This document shows positions 16,967 through 25,162 of a stretch of 64,000 bases of DNA, one piece after another. Position 1 is the first letter of the stretch. Each line of letters starts with the position of its first letter. The stretch is from Janthinobacterium sp. 64 (GTDB taxonomy: Bacteria; Pseudomonadota; Gammaproteobacteria; Burkholderiales; Burkholderiaceae_D): NCBI RefSeq assembly GCF_002813325.1, contig NZ_PHUG01000001.1, forward strand, positions 186,001 to 250,000. Direction: 5' to 3'. The notes beneath the pieces are model-generated. The model saw only the letters and a list, made by a program, of their open reading frames with translations. It did no database searches and was not told the origin of the DNA. A program made the translations under genes and the position numbers.

Positions 16967-18863
16967 CGAATTTCAGCTTGCCGCTGATGCGCATGCCGTG
17001 CAATTGCCCCTCTTCCAGTTCGGCGGCGCTGGTGCGCTGCGCCGTGTCGCGCCGCGCCAGTCCCACCGACAGGATATCGAGCATCATCAGCTGCAGCAGG
17101 CGCACGATCATGGGCACGAAATTGAGGTTGCCCTCGGGGTGGTTCAGGGTCAGCAGCACGTCGGCCAGCTTGGCCAGCGGCGAACCGCTGGCCGTAATGG
17201 CCAGCACGCGCGCGCCGCAACCCTGCGCCACCTTGACGGTGCGCAGCAGTTCGGGCAGGGCGCCCGAGCGGGAAATCACCAGCGCCACGTCGCCCGGTTT
17301 CAGCATGGCGGCGCTCATTTCCTGCGCCTGCGGATCGGCAAAGAAGCTGCTGACGATGCCCAGGTTGAGCAGCTTGTGCTGCATGTCGTCGGCCACCACG
17401 CGGGCGCTGCCCACGGCCAGCAATTCCACGCGCTGCGCGCCGCGCAGCAGTTCGATGGCGGCCGTCAGCGCCTTCACGTCGAGCATGTCGCGCAGGGCCA
17501 GCGCGGCCGAGGCATTATTGCCCAGCACCTTGCGCGCCAGTTCCGCGTCGGAGTCCGAGATCTCGACATGGCAGTGCGCCACCGTGATGGCGCCGCCCGT
17601 CAGGCCGGACGCCAGCTTCAGTTTGAAGTCGGCCAGGCCCTGCACGCCGATCGAGCGGCAAAAGCGCATCACCGTCGGCTGGCTCACGCCCACCCGCTGG
17701 GCGATTTCGGCGATCGGCAAGGTGAGCATGGCGTTCGGTTCTTTCAGCACCCAGTCTGCCACCTTGCATTCCGATGGGCTCATGCGCCCGCGCGCCTGGC
17801 GCACCGATTCGAGCACGGGTGCGCCGGTATGGGCGCGCTTGAGCTTTTGCGCCAGGATGGCGGCGATGCCCAGAAAAGTGGGCAGTTCTGCCGTGATCAG
17901 GAAGGTGGGGATCTGCGCCAGGTAGTCGTTCAGGCGGCCCTTCTGTTCGAAGCGGGCGCGGAACTGCGACTGTTCGAACAGGGGACCCAGGCGCGGCACG
18001 ATGCCGCCGCCTATATAGATGCCGCCCAGCGCACCGAGCGTCATGGCGACGTTGCCGGCGATGGAGCCGAGGATGGCGCAAAAGCAGTCCACCGCTTCGA
18101 GGCACACGTCGCATTCATCGTTCAGGGCGCGGCTGGTGATGTCGGCTGCCAGCAGCGGCGGCACGTCATGCCGGCCGGCGCGGTCGGACAGGGCGCGGTA
18201 GATCAGTTCCAGGCCGCGCCCGGAGGCGAGGCGCTCGGCCGAGACGTGCGACAGTTCGCGCCAGGCGAAGGACAGCACGTCCATCTCGCGCTGGTCGCAG
18301 GGGGCGAAGCTGACGTGGCCCCCTTCGCTGCCCAGCGCGATCCAGCGGTCTTCGGCGGGAATCATGCCCGACACGCCCAGGCCCGTGCCCGAACCGAGCA
18401 GGCCGATGACGCTGTCGGCGCGCGCCATGCCGCCGCCGATCTGCAGGCGCTGGTCGGGCCGCAGATAGGGCAGGGCCATGGCCAGCGCCGTGAAGTCGTT
18501 CACCACCAGCAAGGTGTCGAGGCCCAGCGCGGCGCGCATCGCTTCGATCGAGAAGAACCAGTGATGGTTCATCATGCGGATATTGTCGTCGTCGATGGGA
18601 TTGGCGATGGCGATGGCCGCATGGCGCACGCGCGCCGAACCGGCGGCGCGCGCCTCGCTGCTATCCATATAGGCGGTGATGGCGTCGAGCAGCGACGCGT
18701 AGTCGTCGCAGGGCAGCACGGCCACCGCTTCCAGGTGGCCCTGGCGCGTTTCGAGCACGAAGCGGGCATTCGTGCCGCCGATGTCGGCCAGCAAACGCGG
18801 CCCTTCACTGAAACGCTCCGCCGGATCGCTGCCTGCTACTTCCATTTTTTCATCAATTTTCAT
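16950..18863 (-). CDS. glk: Bifunctional glucokinase / RpiR-type transcriptional regulator
   Basis: A natural fusion of 637 residues. The N-terminal half (about 20-335) is a bacterial glucokinase: DIGGTNARFVLE is the ATP-binding start, and ALGSEGGHVSFAP and the GSGTGLGVS loop are typical. It phosphorylates glucose to glucose 6-phosphate. The C-terminal half is an RpiR regulator: HTH near 345-420 (IAEIAQRVGVSQPTVMRFCR), then a SIS sugar-phosphate-binding domain (VALVISRSGALPELLRT). The enzyme's product could therefore be sensed by the attached regulator. The fusion is known in Burkholderiales. ATG 18863 is chosen because the upstream reading lacks glucokinase homology; ATG 18845 is a second option. 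It diverges from the porin gene and overlaps the LacI gene. Confidence 0.9.
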   Translation of the reverse strand: MKIDEKMEVAGSDPAERFSEGPRLLADIGGTNARFVLETRQGHLEAVAVLPCDDYASLLDAITAYMDSSEARAAGSARVRHAAIAIANPIDDDNIRMMNHHWFFSIEAMRAALGLDTLLVVNDFTALAMALPYLRPDQRLQIGGGMARADSVIGLLGSGTGLGVSGMIPAEDRWIALGSEGGHVSFAPCDQREMDVLSFAWRELSHVSAERLASGRGLELIYRALSDRAGRHDVPPLLAADITSRALNDECDVCLEAVDCFCAILGSIAGNVAMTLGALGGIYIGGGIVPRLGPLFEQSQFRARFEQKGRLNDYLAQIPTFLITAELPTFLGIAAILAQKLKRAHTGAPVLESVRQARGRMSPSECKVADWVLKEPNAMLTLPIAEIAQRVGVSQPTVMRFCRSIGVQGLADFKLKLASGLTGGAITVAHCHVEISDSDAELARKVLGNNASAALALRDMLDVKALTAAIELLRGAQRVELLAVGSARVVADDMQHKLLNLGIVSSFFADPQAQEMSAAMLKPGDVALVISRSGALPELLRTVKVAQGCGARVLAITASGSPLAKLADVLLTLNHPEGNLNFVPMIVRLLQLMMLDILSVGLARRDTAQRTSAAELEEGQLHGMRISGKLKFGGHLE

Positions 18864-19087
18864 GGCGGTGCTTAGTCTCGTCTGCGTGCGCGGTCGTGGC
18901 CGCGCACTGTCGTTATGGGCAAAAACCAAGGATTTTAATTCGTATACGTGCCGCGTGCCGAAAAATGCAGGGTGCCTGCGCAAATGCCTGCGCGCAGCGC
19001 CAGAAACGCTGGCGCCAGCGGAAAAACAGGGCAGTCAACTCGCACATCAGTACGCAAATAAAGTGTCGCAGAGTAGTCGTAGGATTA

Positions 19088-19102
19088 CAACATAATATGT
19101 TG
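19088..19102. promoter_or_regulatory. 15-bp palindrome overlapping the porin -35 box, probable operator
   Basis: CAACATAATATGTTG is perfectly symmetric about the central A. Its last three bases lie in the predicted -35 hexamer, a position suited to repression. The divergently encoded RpiR-type regulator is the first candidate ligand and the LacI regulator the second. Confidence 0.55.
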
Positions 19103-19128
19103 ATATTTGTTCGTAGTATAGTTACTAT
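19100..19128 (+). promoter_or_regulatory. Predicted sigma-70 promoter of the sugar porin gene
   Basis: TTGATA (19100-19105) and TACTAT (19123-19128) are separated by exactly 17 bp. The -10 box is part of an 11-bp dyad ATAGTTACTAT (19118-19128). The porin start is 80 bp downstream. Confidence 0.6.
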
Positions 19129-19207
19129 GTCCCTGCTGGAAAGAATTCTGGCCAGTACATTCGGCCACGAATGACTAGATAAAAAATAACTACTGAGGAG
19201 ACTTACC

Positions 19208-20494
19208 ATGCTGCATCGCACCATGTTGAAGGCCGTGTTGAAAACGCTGCCAGCTGCCATCGTCTTAGCCATCGCCAGCGGTTCCGCTGCCGCCGATCCA
19301 ATGTATCCATCCGACGCCGAAGGCTTCCATGGCTACCTGCGCGCCGGCGCCGGCAGCAATACCTCGGGCGGCGGCGGTTCGCAAGGCTGCTTCGGCCTGG
19401 GTGGCAATACCATGAAATACCGTCTGGGCAATGAGTGCGACGCCTACACGGAATTCGGCTACACCAAGTCCGTCGCCAAGTCCGGCGGCGTGAACTACCT
19501 GGCCACCATCTGGGTCAACGCCTACGCGCCAAACTCCGATTTCGGCGACAACAAACTGGGCATCGTCAAGGCCTACGTCGAAGCGCAGGGACTCGATTTC
19601 CTGAACGGCGGCACGGCCTGGATCGGTAAACGCTTCTACTACCGTCCTGACATCCACATGCTGGATCTGCAATACATCAACATGAACGGCACGGGCGCCG
19701 GCCTGGACCGCATTCCTGCAGGACCGGGTAAATTCTCGTATGCCTTCTTCAAGGACAACGACATCAAGATCGCGTTGCCGAACGGCGGCGTCAACACCAA
19801 ATCGGCGGTGCGCCAGAACTTCATCTTTGGCGAGATTCCCGTCAATGAAAACGGCACCCTGGACCTGGCCGCGACCTACATCATCGGCGAAGGCAAGGAT
19901 GATGTCGCCACTGGCAAGCGCAATAACGGCTGGCAACTGTCGGCCTTCCACCGTCAAGGTAAAGTGTTCGGCGGCGGCAACACCTTTGGCGTGCAGTACG
20001 GCGTCGGTCCTGGCACCGGCAATGGCGCGCAGTTCGGCGCTTCGGGCGACACCAATTTCGGTTCCGACGTGAAACGCACGCGCATCTTCAATGATATGGC
20101 GATCCAGCCGATGGCCAATTTCGGCATGGAATTCGTCGCCCTGTGGCAAAAAGACGAGTCGAACGCCAAAGGTTCATCGACCTGGACTTCGGTCGGCGTG
20201 CGTCCTGTGTATGCCTTCACCGACAACTTCAAGCTGGTGGGCGAACTGGGCACGGACAGAGTGACGCAAGCGGGTGGCCAGCCGGCCAAGCGCCTGACCA
20301 AGCTGACCATCGCGCCGACGATCTCGGCCGGTCCTGGCTTGTGGTCGCGTCCTGAACTGCGCGCTTTTGTTACCTACGGCAAATGGAACGATGCGGCTAC
20401 CGCATCGGTCAATACGTCGAACAACGGCGGCCCGATCTACAACAACAATACCAGCGGCACTTCCTACGGTTTCCAGGTAGAAACCTGGTTCTAA
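19208..20494 (+). CDS. LamB/maltoporin-type outer-membrane sugar porin
   Basis: A 428-residue outer-membrane beta-barrel protein. Residues 1 to about 29 are a signal peptide ending in SGSAAA. The mature protein begins FHGYLRAGAGSNTSGGGG and includes KYRLGNECDAYTEFGYT, typical of the LamB maltoporin family, and ends in the aromatic WF expected of a protein assembled by the BAM machinery. LamB relatives form trimeric 18-strand pores for oligo- or monosaccharides. Start 19208 follows GAGGAG by 7 nt; a second ATG at 19223 is less well placed. It stands upstream of a sugar ABC importer and diverges from glucokinase, so it probably admits glucose or a related sugar. A terminator-like hairpin lies at 20640-20663. 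Confidence 0.87.
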   Translation: MLHRTMLKAVLKTLPAAIVLAIASGSAAADPMYPSDAEGFHGYLRAGAGSNTSGGGGSQGCFGLGGNTMKYRLGNECDAYTEFGYTKSVAKSGGVNYLATIWVNAYAPNSDFGDNKLGIVKAYVEAQGLDFLNGGTAWIGKRFYYRPDIHMLDLQYINMNGTGAGLDRIPAGPGKFSYAFFKDNDIKIALPNGGVNTKSAVRQNFIFGEIPVNENGTLDLAATYIIGEGKDDVATGKRNNGWQLSAFHRQGKVFGGGNTFGVQYGVGPGTGNGAQFGASGDTNFGSDVKRTRIFNDMAIQPMANFGMEFVALWQKDESNAKGSSTWTSVGVRPVYAFTDNFKLVGELGTDRVTQAGGQPAKRLTKLTIAPTISAGPGLWSRPELRAFVTYGKWNDAATASVNTSNNGGPIYNNNTSGTSYGFQVETWF

Positions 20495-20495
20495 A

Positions 20496-20611
20496 CACCG
20501 AACCAAACCTGCTGCGCGGCGCGCTTTGCGGCCTGCGATGCTCACCGTGCTCCAGCACGGCTGCGCTTCTCGGCCACAAATCACTGCCGCTCGCGACGGT
20601 TTGGTTCAGTG
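20496..20611. repeat. Long imperfect inverted repeat with inner hairpins downstream of the porin
   Basis: Outer arms CACCGAACCAAACC (20496-20509) and GGTTTGGTTCAGTG (20598-20611) pair with one mismatch. Inside, TTTGCGGCC (20525-20533) and GGCCACAAA (20572-20580) pair with one mismatch, and CCGTGCT/AGCACGG (20545-20551/20554-20560) form the centre. The structure resembles a REP- or MITE-like intergenic element, but only one copy was seen in the window. It occupies the first third of the 357-bp gap between the porin and the binding-protein gene. Confidence 0.55.
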
Positions 20612-20639
20612 TTGATGTTTGTAATGCAGATCAACCTGG

Positions 20640-20663
20640 CGCATCCTTCGCGGATGCGTTTTT
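20640..20663 (+). terminator. Intrinsic terminator downstream of the porin gene
   Basis: The stem CGCATCC/GGATGCG (20640-20646 and 20652-20658) with loop TTCGC is followed by TTTTT. This is a compact Rho-independent terminator. It lies 145 bp after the porin stop and 190 bp before the binding-protein gene, which suggests that the ABC operon has its own promoter in 20664-20851. Confidence 0.75.
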
Positions 20664-20851
20664 GGCGCCGTCCCGTGATATAAATACGATGTAAGCATGT
20701 CATGGATCACGGCGCCGTCTTTTCACTGAAGATGATGCCCGTTTGCAAGCGGGTCTGAGCACAAGAGCGCCGGTACAGGCGCAGATTTCACCTTTTTCGG
20801 CCCCCGTATGCCGAAGCCCCCTAAAAGCTTGATCAAAAAAGGAATGTGGAG

Positions 20852-22105
20852 ATGAAACTGAAATTCAAGATTACCCAACTGGCCGCATTGACCACCCTGG
20901 CATTTGCCGGCAGCGCGTTTGCGACCGACGTGGAAGTGTTGCACTACTGGACCTCCGGCGGCGAAGCGAAGTCCGTGGGCCAGTTGCAGCAAATCGTGAA
21001 AGAAAGCGGCTTCGGCTGGAAAGACTTCGCCGTGGCTGGTGGTGCTGGCGAAAACGCCGCGACCGCGCTGAAAACCCGCGTCATTTCCGGCAACCCGCCG
21101 ACGGCCGCCCAGATCAAGGGCCCATCGATCCAGGAGTGGGGCGCTGAAGGCGTGCTGGCCAATATCGATGATGCCGCCATTCCAGGCAAATGGGATGCCG
21201 TGCTGCCGAAAGTCGTCGCCGACATCATGAAATACAAGGGCCACTACGTTGCCGCTCCCGTCAACGTCCACCGCGTCAACTGGATGTGGGTCAATCCGGA
21301 AGTGCTGAAAAAAGCCGGCGTGGCCACCACCCCGACCACCTGGGATGCGTTCTTCGACGCGGCCGAGAAAATCAAGAAATCGGGCGGCATCGCGATTGCC
21401 CACGGCGGCCAGCCTTGGCAGGACGCCACCGTGTTTGAATCGGTCGCGCTGGGCGTGGGCGGCACGGAATTCTACAAAAAAGCCATCCTCAAGCTGGACC
21501 AGAAGGAATTGACCGGCCCGACCATGCTCAAGGTGTTCGACACCCTGGGCAAGGTGAAGACCTACATCGACAAGGATGCGGCAGGCCGCGACTGGAACCT
21601 GGCCACCGCCATGGTCATCAACAACAAGGCCGGTTTCCAGTTCATGGGCGACTGGGCCAAGGGCGAGTTCACGGCCGCCGGCAAGGTGCCGGGCAAGGAC
21701 TACCTGTGCGTGGCAGCGCCTGGCACGGACAAGGCCTACACCTTCAACATCGATTCGTTTGCCATGTTCACGCAAAAGGATGCGAATGCGAAGAAAGGGC
21801 AGATCGCCCTGGCCAACGCCATCATGAATCCGAAGTTCCAGTCGATCTTCAACTTGAACAAGGGTTCCATCCCCGTGCGTTCCGGCGTATCGAAGGACAA
21901 GTTTGACGCTTGCGCCCTGAAATCGATGGAAGACATGGACGCCACCAACAAGACCGGCGGCCTGGTGCCATCGTTCGCGCACGGCATGGCGCTGCCATCG
22001 GCCACGCAAGGCGCCGTCACCGACGTCATCGCCAAGTTCATGAACACCAACATGAGCTCGAAAGACGCGGTTGCAGCCCTGGCCAAAGCGGCAAAAGTGA
22101 AGTAA
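20852..22105 (+). CDS. Sugar ABC transporter substrate-binding protein (glucose/mannose type)
   Basis: A 417-residue periplasmic binding protein of the CUT1 type. Residues 1 to about 24 are a signal peptide (KITQLAALTTLAFAGSAFA). The mature start TDVEVLHYWTSGGEAKSV is typical of family-1 sugar-binding proteins of the glucose/mannose group such as Pseudomonas GtsA. ATG 20852 is preferred to GTG 20846 because AAGGA is then 8 nt upstream. It is followed by two permeases and an ATPase in one operon, with a glucokinase gene nearby, so glucose is the likely ligand. The ligand is inferred, not read from residues. A GC-rich hairpin follows the stop. Confidence 0.9.
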   Translation: MKLKFKITQLAALTTLAFAGSAFATDVEVLHYWTSGGEAKSVGQLQQIVKESGFGWKDFAVAGGAGENAATALKTRVISGNPPTAAQIKGPSIQEWGAEGVLANIDDAAIPGKWDAVLPKVVADIMKYKGHYVAAPVNVHRVNWMWVNPEVLKKAGVATTPTTWDAFFDAAEKIKKSGGIAIAHGGQPWQDATVFESVALGVGGTEFYKKAILKLDQKELTGPTMLKVFDTLGKVKTYIDKDAAGRDWNLATAMVINNKAGFQFMGDWAKGEFTAAGKVPGKDYLCVAAPGTDKAYTFNIDSFAMFTQKDANAKKGQIALANAIMNPKFQSIFNLNKGSIPVRSGVSKDKFDACALKSMEDMDATNKTGGLVPSFAHGMALPSATQGAVTDVIAKFMNTNMSSKDAVAALAKAAKVK

Positions 22106-22112
22106 TCACGAC

Positions 22113-22136
22113 GGCGCCGGCACGCTCGCCGGCGCC
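22113..22136. other. Intercistronic hairpin between binding-protein and permease genes
   Basis: GGCGCCGGC (22113-22121) and GCCGGCGCC (22128-22136) form a perfect 9-bp stem with loop ACGCTC, 8 nt after the stop. There is no T-run. Such stems after binding-protein genes commonly protect the upstream message and raise binding-protein level over permease. Confidence 0.75.
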
Positions 22137-22217
22137 CGCTGCATTGCATGCATCGCAGGCGTCCGCCCTGGCTTCGACCAGGCCGGCGCCACACGCAGTT
22201 CTCTCTACGGCTCTCCT

Positions 22218-23102
22218 ATGTCCATACGCAAGCAATTCGACCGATGGATACCGCAGATGGTGCTGGGCCCCACGCTCATCGCCAGTCTGTTATTCGTCTA
22301 TGGTTTTATCTTTTTGACCGGTTGGCTGTCGCTGACCGAATCGCGGCTGATGCCGAACTACGAGTTCGCCGGCCTGGTGCAATACGTCGAGCTGTTCGAC
22401 AATGAGCGCTGGTGGACCTCGCTCAAGAACCTCGGCATCTTCGGTGTCCTGTTCATCGGTTGCAGCATCGCCATCGGCCTGTTCCTGGCGATCCTGCTGG
22501 ACCAGAAAATCCGCGCCGAAGGCGCGCTGCGCGCCATCTACCTGTATCCGATGGCGCTGTCCTTCATCGTCACCGGCACGGCCTGGAAATGGATGCTCAA
22601 TCCCAGCCTGGGCCTGGAAAAGGTCATGCACGACTGGGGCTGGACCTCGTTTACCTTCGACTGGCTGGTCAATTCCGACATGGCCATCTACACGGTGGTG
22701 ATCGCCGGCGTATGGCAATCGTCGGGCTTCGTCATGGCCCTGTTCCTGGCCGGCCTGCGCGGCATCGATGATGAAATCATCAAGGCGGCGCAAGTCGATG
22801 GCGCGTCCCTGCCGACGATCTACTGGCGCATCGTGATTCCCGCCATGCGTCCCGTGTTCTTCAGCGTGCTGCTGATCCTCGCGCACATCGCCATCAAGAG
22901 CTTCGACCTGGTCATCGCACTGACGGCTGGCGGCCCTGGCAATTCGTCGTCCGTGCCGGCCATCTTCATGTACCAGTTTTCCTTCACCCGCGGCCAGCTG
23001 GGCCTGGGCTCGGCATCGGCCATGATGATGCTGGCCACCATCGTGGCCGTGCTCGTGCCGCTGATGTACCTGGAAACGCGCAGCGCAAAGGCGATGAGAT
23101 GA
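22218..23102 (+). CDS. Sugar ABC transporter permease (MalF/GtsB-like)
   Basis: A 294-residue inner-membrane permease of the binding-protein-dependent type, with about six predicted transmembrane helices. The first is LGPTLIASLLFVYGFIFLTG. The cytoplasmic EAA-loop region reads IDDEIIKAAQVDGASLPTIY near residues 177-196 and would contact the ATPase. With the next gene it forms the heterodimeric pore. Only a weak ribosome site precedes ATG 22218 (CTCTCCT), so expression may depend on the upstream reading or be low compared with the binding protein. The stop overlaps the next start as ATGA. Confidence 0.9.
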   Translation: MSIRKQFDRWIPQMVLGPTLIASLLFVYGFIFLTGWLSLTESRLMPNYEFAGLVQYVELFDNERWWTSLKNLGIFGVLFIGCSIAIGLFLAILLDQKIRAEGALRAIYLYPMALSFIVTGTAWKWMLNPSLGLEKVMHDWGWTSFTFDWLVNSDMAIYTVVIAGVWQSSGFVMALFLAGLRGIDDEIIKAAQVDGASLPTIYWRIVIPAMRPVFFSVLLILAHIAIKSFDLVIALTAGGPGNSSSVPAIFMYQFSFTRGQLGLGSASAMMMLATIVAVLVPLMYLETRSAKAMR

Positions 23103-23974
23103 CACACACTCCTACACGTAACAACAAACTCACCCTGGGACGGGTGGTGCTGTACCTGCTGCTGATCCTGTTCGCGGTGTACTACATCGTGCCCCTGTAC
23201 GTGACCCTGTCGACGTCGTTCAAGTCGCTCGACGAGATCCGCAGCGGCAACCTGCTGGCCTTGCCGCACGTGTGGCAATTCGACTCCTGGTCCAAGGCCT
23301 GGTCTTCGGCCTGCACGGGCGTCACTTGCGACGGCATGCAGCCGTTCTTCTGGAACTCGATCAAGATGGTGATACCCGCCGTGCTGATCTCGACCTTCCT
23401 GGGCGCCTTCAACGGCTATGTGTTCGCGCACTGGCGCTTCCGCGGTTCGGAAATGCTGTTTGCCGCCTTGCTGGTGGGCTGCTTCATTCCGTTCCAGGTG
23501 GTGATCCTGCCGATGGCGCGCCTGCTGGGCGAATTCGGCCTGGCCAATACCACCACGGGCCTCGTCTTCGTGCACGTGGTGTATGGCACGGCCTTCACGA
23601 CCCTGTTCTTCCGCAATTACTACATCGGCGTGCCGGAAGAGCTGATCAAGGCGGCGCGCATCGATGGCGCCGGCTTCTTCCTGATCTTCCGTAAGATCGT
23701 GCTGCCGATTTCGGGTCCGATTTTCGTCGTCTGCATCATCTGGCAGTTCACGCAGATCTGGAACGACTTCCTGTTCGGTATCGTCTTCGCCAGCGGCGAT
23801 TCGCAACCGATTACGGTGGGCTTGAACAATCTGGTCAACACGTCCACGGGCGTGAAGGAATACAACGTCAACATGGCGGCCGCGGTGATTGCCGCGCTGC
23901 CTACCCTGCTGGTCTATCTGGTCGCAGGCCGATATTTTGTGCGCGGTCTGACCGCAGGCGCAGTCAAAGGTTAA
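23099..23974 (+). CDS. Sugar ABC transporter permease (MalG/GtsC-like)
   Basis: A 291-residue inner-membrane permease and partner of the preceding one. The N-terminal helix is VVLYLLLILFAVYYIVPLYV. The EAA loop is PEELIKAARIDGAGFFLIFR near residues 179-198. The insert WSKAWSSACTGVTCDGMQPF in the periplasmic part is typical of the glucose-type CUT1 permeases. The start overlaps the upstream stop (ATGA); 9 nt separate it from the ATPase gene. Confidence 0.9.
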   Translation: MTHTPTRNNKLTLGRVVLYLLLILFAVYYIVPLYVTLSTSFKSLDEIRSGNLLALPHVWQFDSWSKAWSSACTGVTCDGMQPFFWNSIKMVIPAVLISTFLGAFNGYVFAHWRFRGSEMLFAALLVGCFIPFQVVILPMARLLGEFGLANTTTGLVFVHVVYGTAFTTLFFRNYYIGVPEELIKAARIDGAGFFLIFRKIVLPISGPIFVVCIIWQFTQIWNDFLFGIVFASGDSQPITVGLNNLVNTSTGVKEYNVNMAAAVIAALPTLLVYLVAGRYFVRGLTAGAVKG

Positions 23975-23983
23975 GGAAATAAT

Positions 23984-25093
23984 ATGTCCAGTTTATCGAT
24001 ACGCGGTATCCGCAAGGTGTACACGAATGGCGTCGAAGTCCTCAAGGGCATCGACATCGAGATCAAGGATGGCCAGTTCCTGATTCTCGTCGGCGGCTCC
24101 GGCTCCGGCAAATCGACCTTGCTCAACATGGTGGCCGGCCTGGAAAGCGTCACCTCGGGCGAAATCCTCATCGACGGCAAGGTCGTCAACGACTTGCCGC
24201 CGAAGGACCGCGACATCGCCATGGTGTTCCAGTCCTATGCGCTGTACCCGTCGATGACGGTGCGCGAAAACATCGCGTTCGGTCTGAACGTAAAAAAGGT
24301 GCCGAAGGCCGAGCAGGAAGAAATCGTCTCGCGCGTTGCCGAAACCTTGCAGATCACGCACTTGCTGGACCGCCGTCCGGCGCAGCTGTCGGGCGGCCAG
24401 CGCCAGAGGGTAGCCATGGGCCGCGCCATCTCGCGCAAGCCGTCGCTGTTCCTGTTCGACGAACCGCTGTCAAACCTGGACGCCAAGCTGCGCGTGGAAA
24501 TGCGCGCCGAGATCAAGCTGCTGCACCAGCGCCTGAAAGCGACCATCGTCTACGTCACGCATGACCAGATCGAAGCGATGACCATGGGCGACCTGATCGC
24601 CGTCATGAAGGATGGGGTGGTGCAGCAGCTGGGTACGCCGCAGGAAATCTACGACAATCCGGCCAACCTGTTCGTGGCTGGCTTCATCGGCTCGCCGTCG
24701 ATGAATTTCATTACCGTCAAGCCTGTCGTCGAGGGCAACGAGGTGTTTGTCGCCATCGACAACGCGGGCAAGAGCATGCGCCTGGCCTTGCCTTTCGACG
24801 CCGACAAGCTGCGTAGCTATGCTGGCCGCGAGGTGGTCCTGGGCGTGCGTCCGGAACAGATCACGGACATGAGCAGCGCGCACGGCGACGTGGGCCAGGA
24901 ACTCGGTTGTCTGATCGATCTGGTCGAGCCGACCGGCCCCGATACCCTGCTGACGACACGCTTGAACGGCGCGGCCGTGACGTGCCGCACGCATCCGCGC
25001 GAAGCCGTGTTGCCGGGGCAGACCATGCAGCTGTCGTTCAACCTGTCGAAAGCGGCCATGTTTGATCCGGCCAATGGCGAGCGCATCGCGTAA
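23984..25093 (+). CDS. Sugar ABC transporter ATP-binding protein (UgpC/MalK type)
   Basis: A 369-residue peripheral membrane ATPase that energises the importer. Walker [10 protein letters not shown] near residues 36-44, Q-loop [13 protein letters not shown] near 82-94, signature [15 protein letters not shown] near 134-148, Walker [16 protein letters not shown] near 153-167 and H-loop VTHDQ near 191. The C-terminal 130 residues form the TOBE/MalK regulatory domain ([13 protein letters not shown]). It is the last gene of the operon; a perfect palindromic terminator follows 18 nt after the stop. Confidence 0.94.
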   Translation: MSSLSIRGIRKVYTNGVEVLKGIDIEIKDGQFLILVGGSGSGKSTLLNMVAGLESVTSGEILIDGKVVNDLPPKDRDIAMVFQSYALYPSMTVRENIAFGLNVKKVPKAEQEEIVSRVAETLQITHLLDRRPAQLSGGQRQRVAMGRAISRKPSLFLFDEPLSNLDAKLRVEMRAEIKLLHQRLKATIVYVTHDQIEAMTMGDLIAVMKDGVVQQLGTPQEIYDNPANLFVAGFIGSPSMNFITVKPVVEGNEVFVAIDNAGKSMRLALPFDADKLRSYAGREVVLGVRPEQITDMSSAHGDVGQELGCLIDLVEPTGPDTLLTTRLNGAAVTCRTHPREAVLPGQTMQLSFNLSKAAMFDPANGERIA

Positions 25094-25111
25094 GCGGCAC
25101 CTGCCATAGAT

Positions 25112-25151
25112 AACGGCCCGCCTGTCAGCTGACAGGCGGGCCGTTGTTGTT
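25112..25151. terminator. Bidirectional terminator, 34-bp perfect palindrome
   Basis: Positions 25112-25145 read the same on both strands: 15-bp arms (AACGGCCCGCCTGTC and its complement) around AGCT, followed by GTTGTT. It lies between the stop codons of two convergent genes, the sugar ATPase and the ParB-like gene, and can end transcription from both sides. It is one of the strongest stems in the window. Confidence 0.85.
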
Positions 25152-25162
25152 TGCGCAGGCGC

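Larger units (their letters stand above)
18864..19207. promoter_or_regulatory. Divergent control region between glk-rpiR and the porin gene
   Basis: This 344-bp gap has no coding sequence I can support. It must carry the promoters of both divergent genes. The 19080-19130 part, described separately, is AT-rich, in contrast to the GC-rich surroundings, and holds a sigma-70 promoter with two palindromes. The porin ribosome site GAGGAG is at 19195-19200. The glk-proximal 200 bp show nothing I can interpret. Confidence 0.6.

Noticed and set aside
16815..18875. 686-codon open frame on the plus strand
   Set aside because: It lies fully opposite the glucokinase-RpiR gene, whose motifs are clear. The product has no signature and very high Gln/His content.
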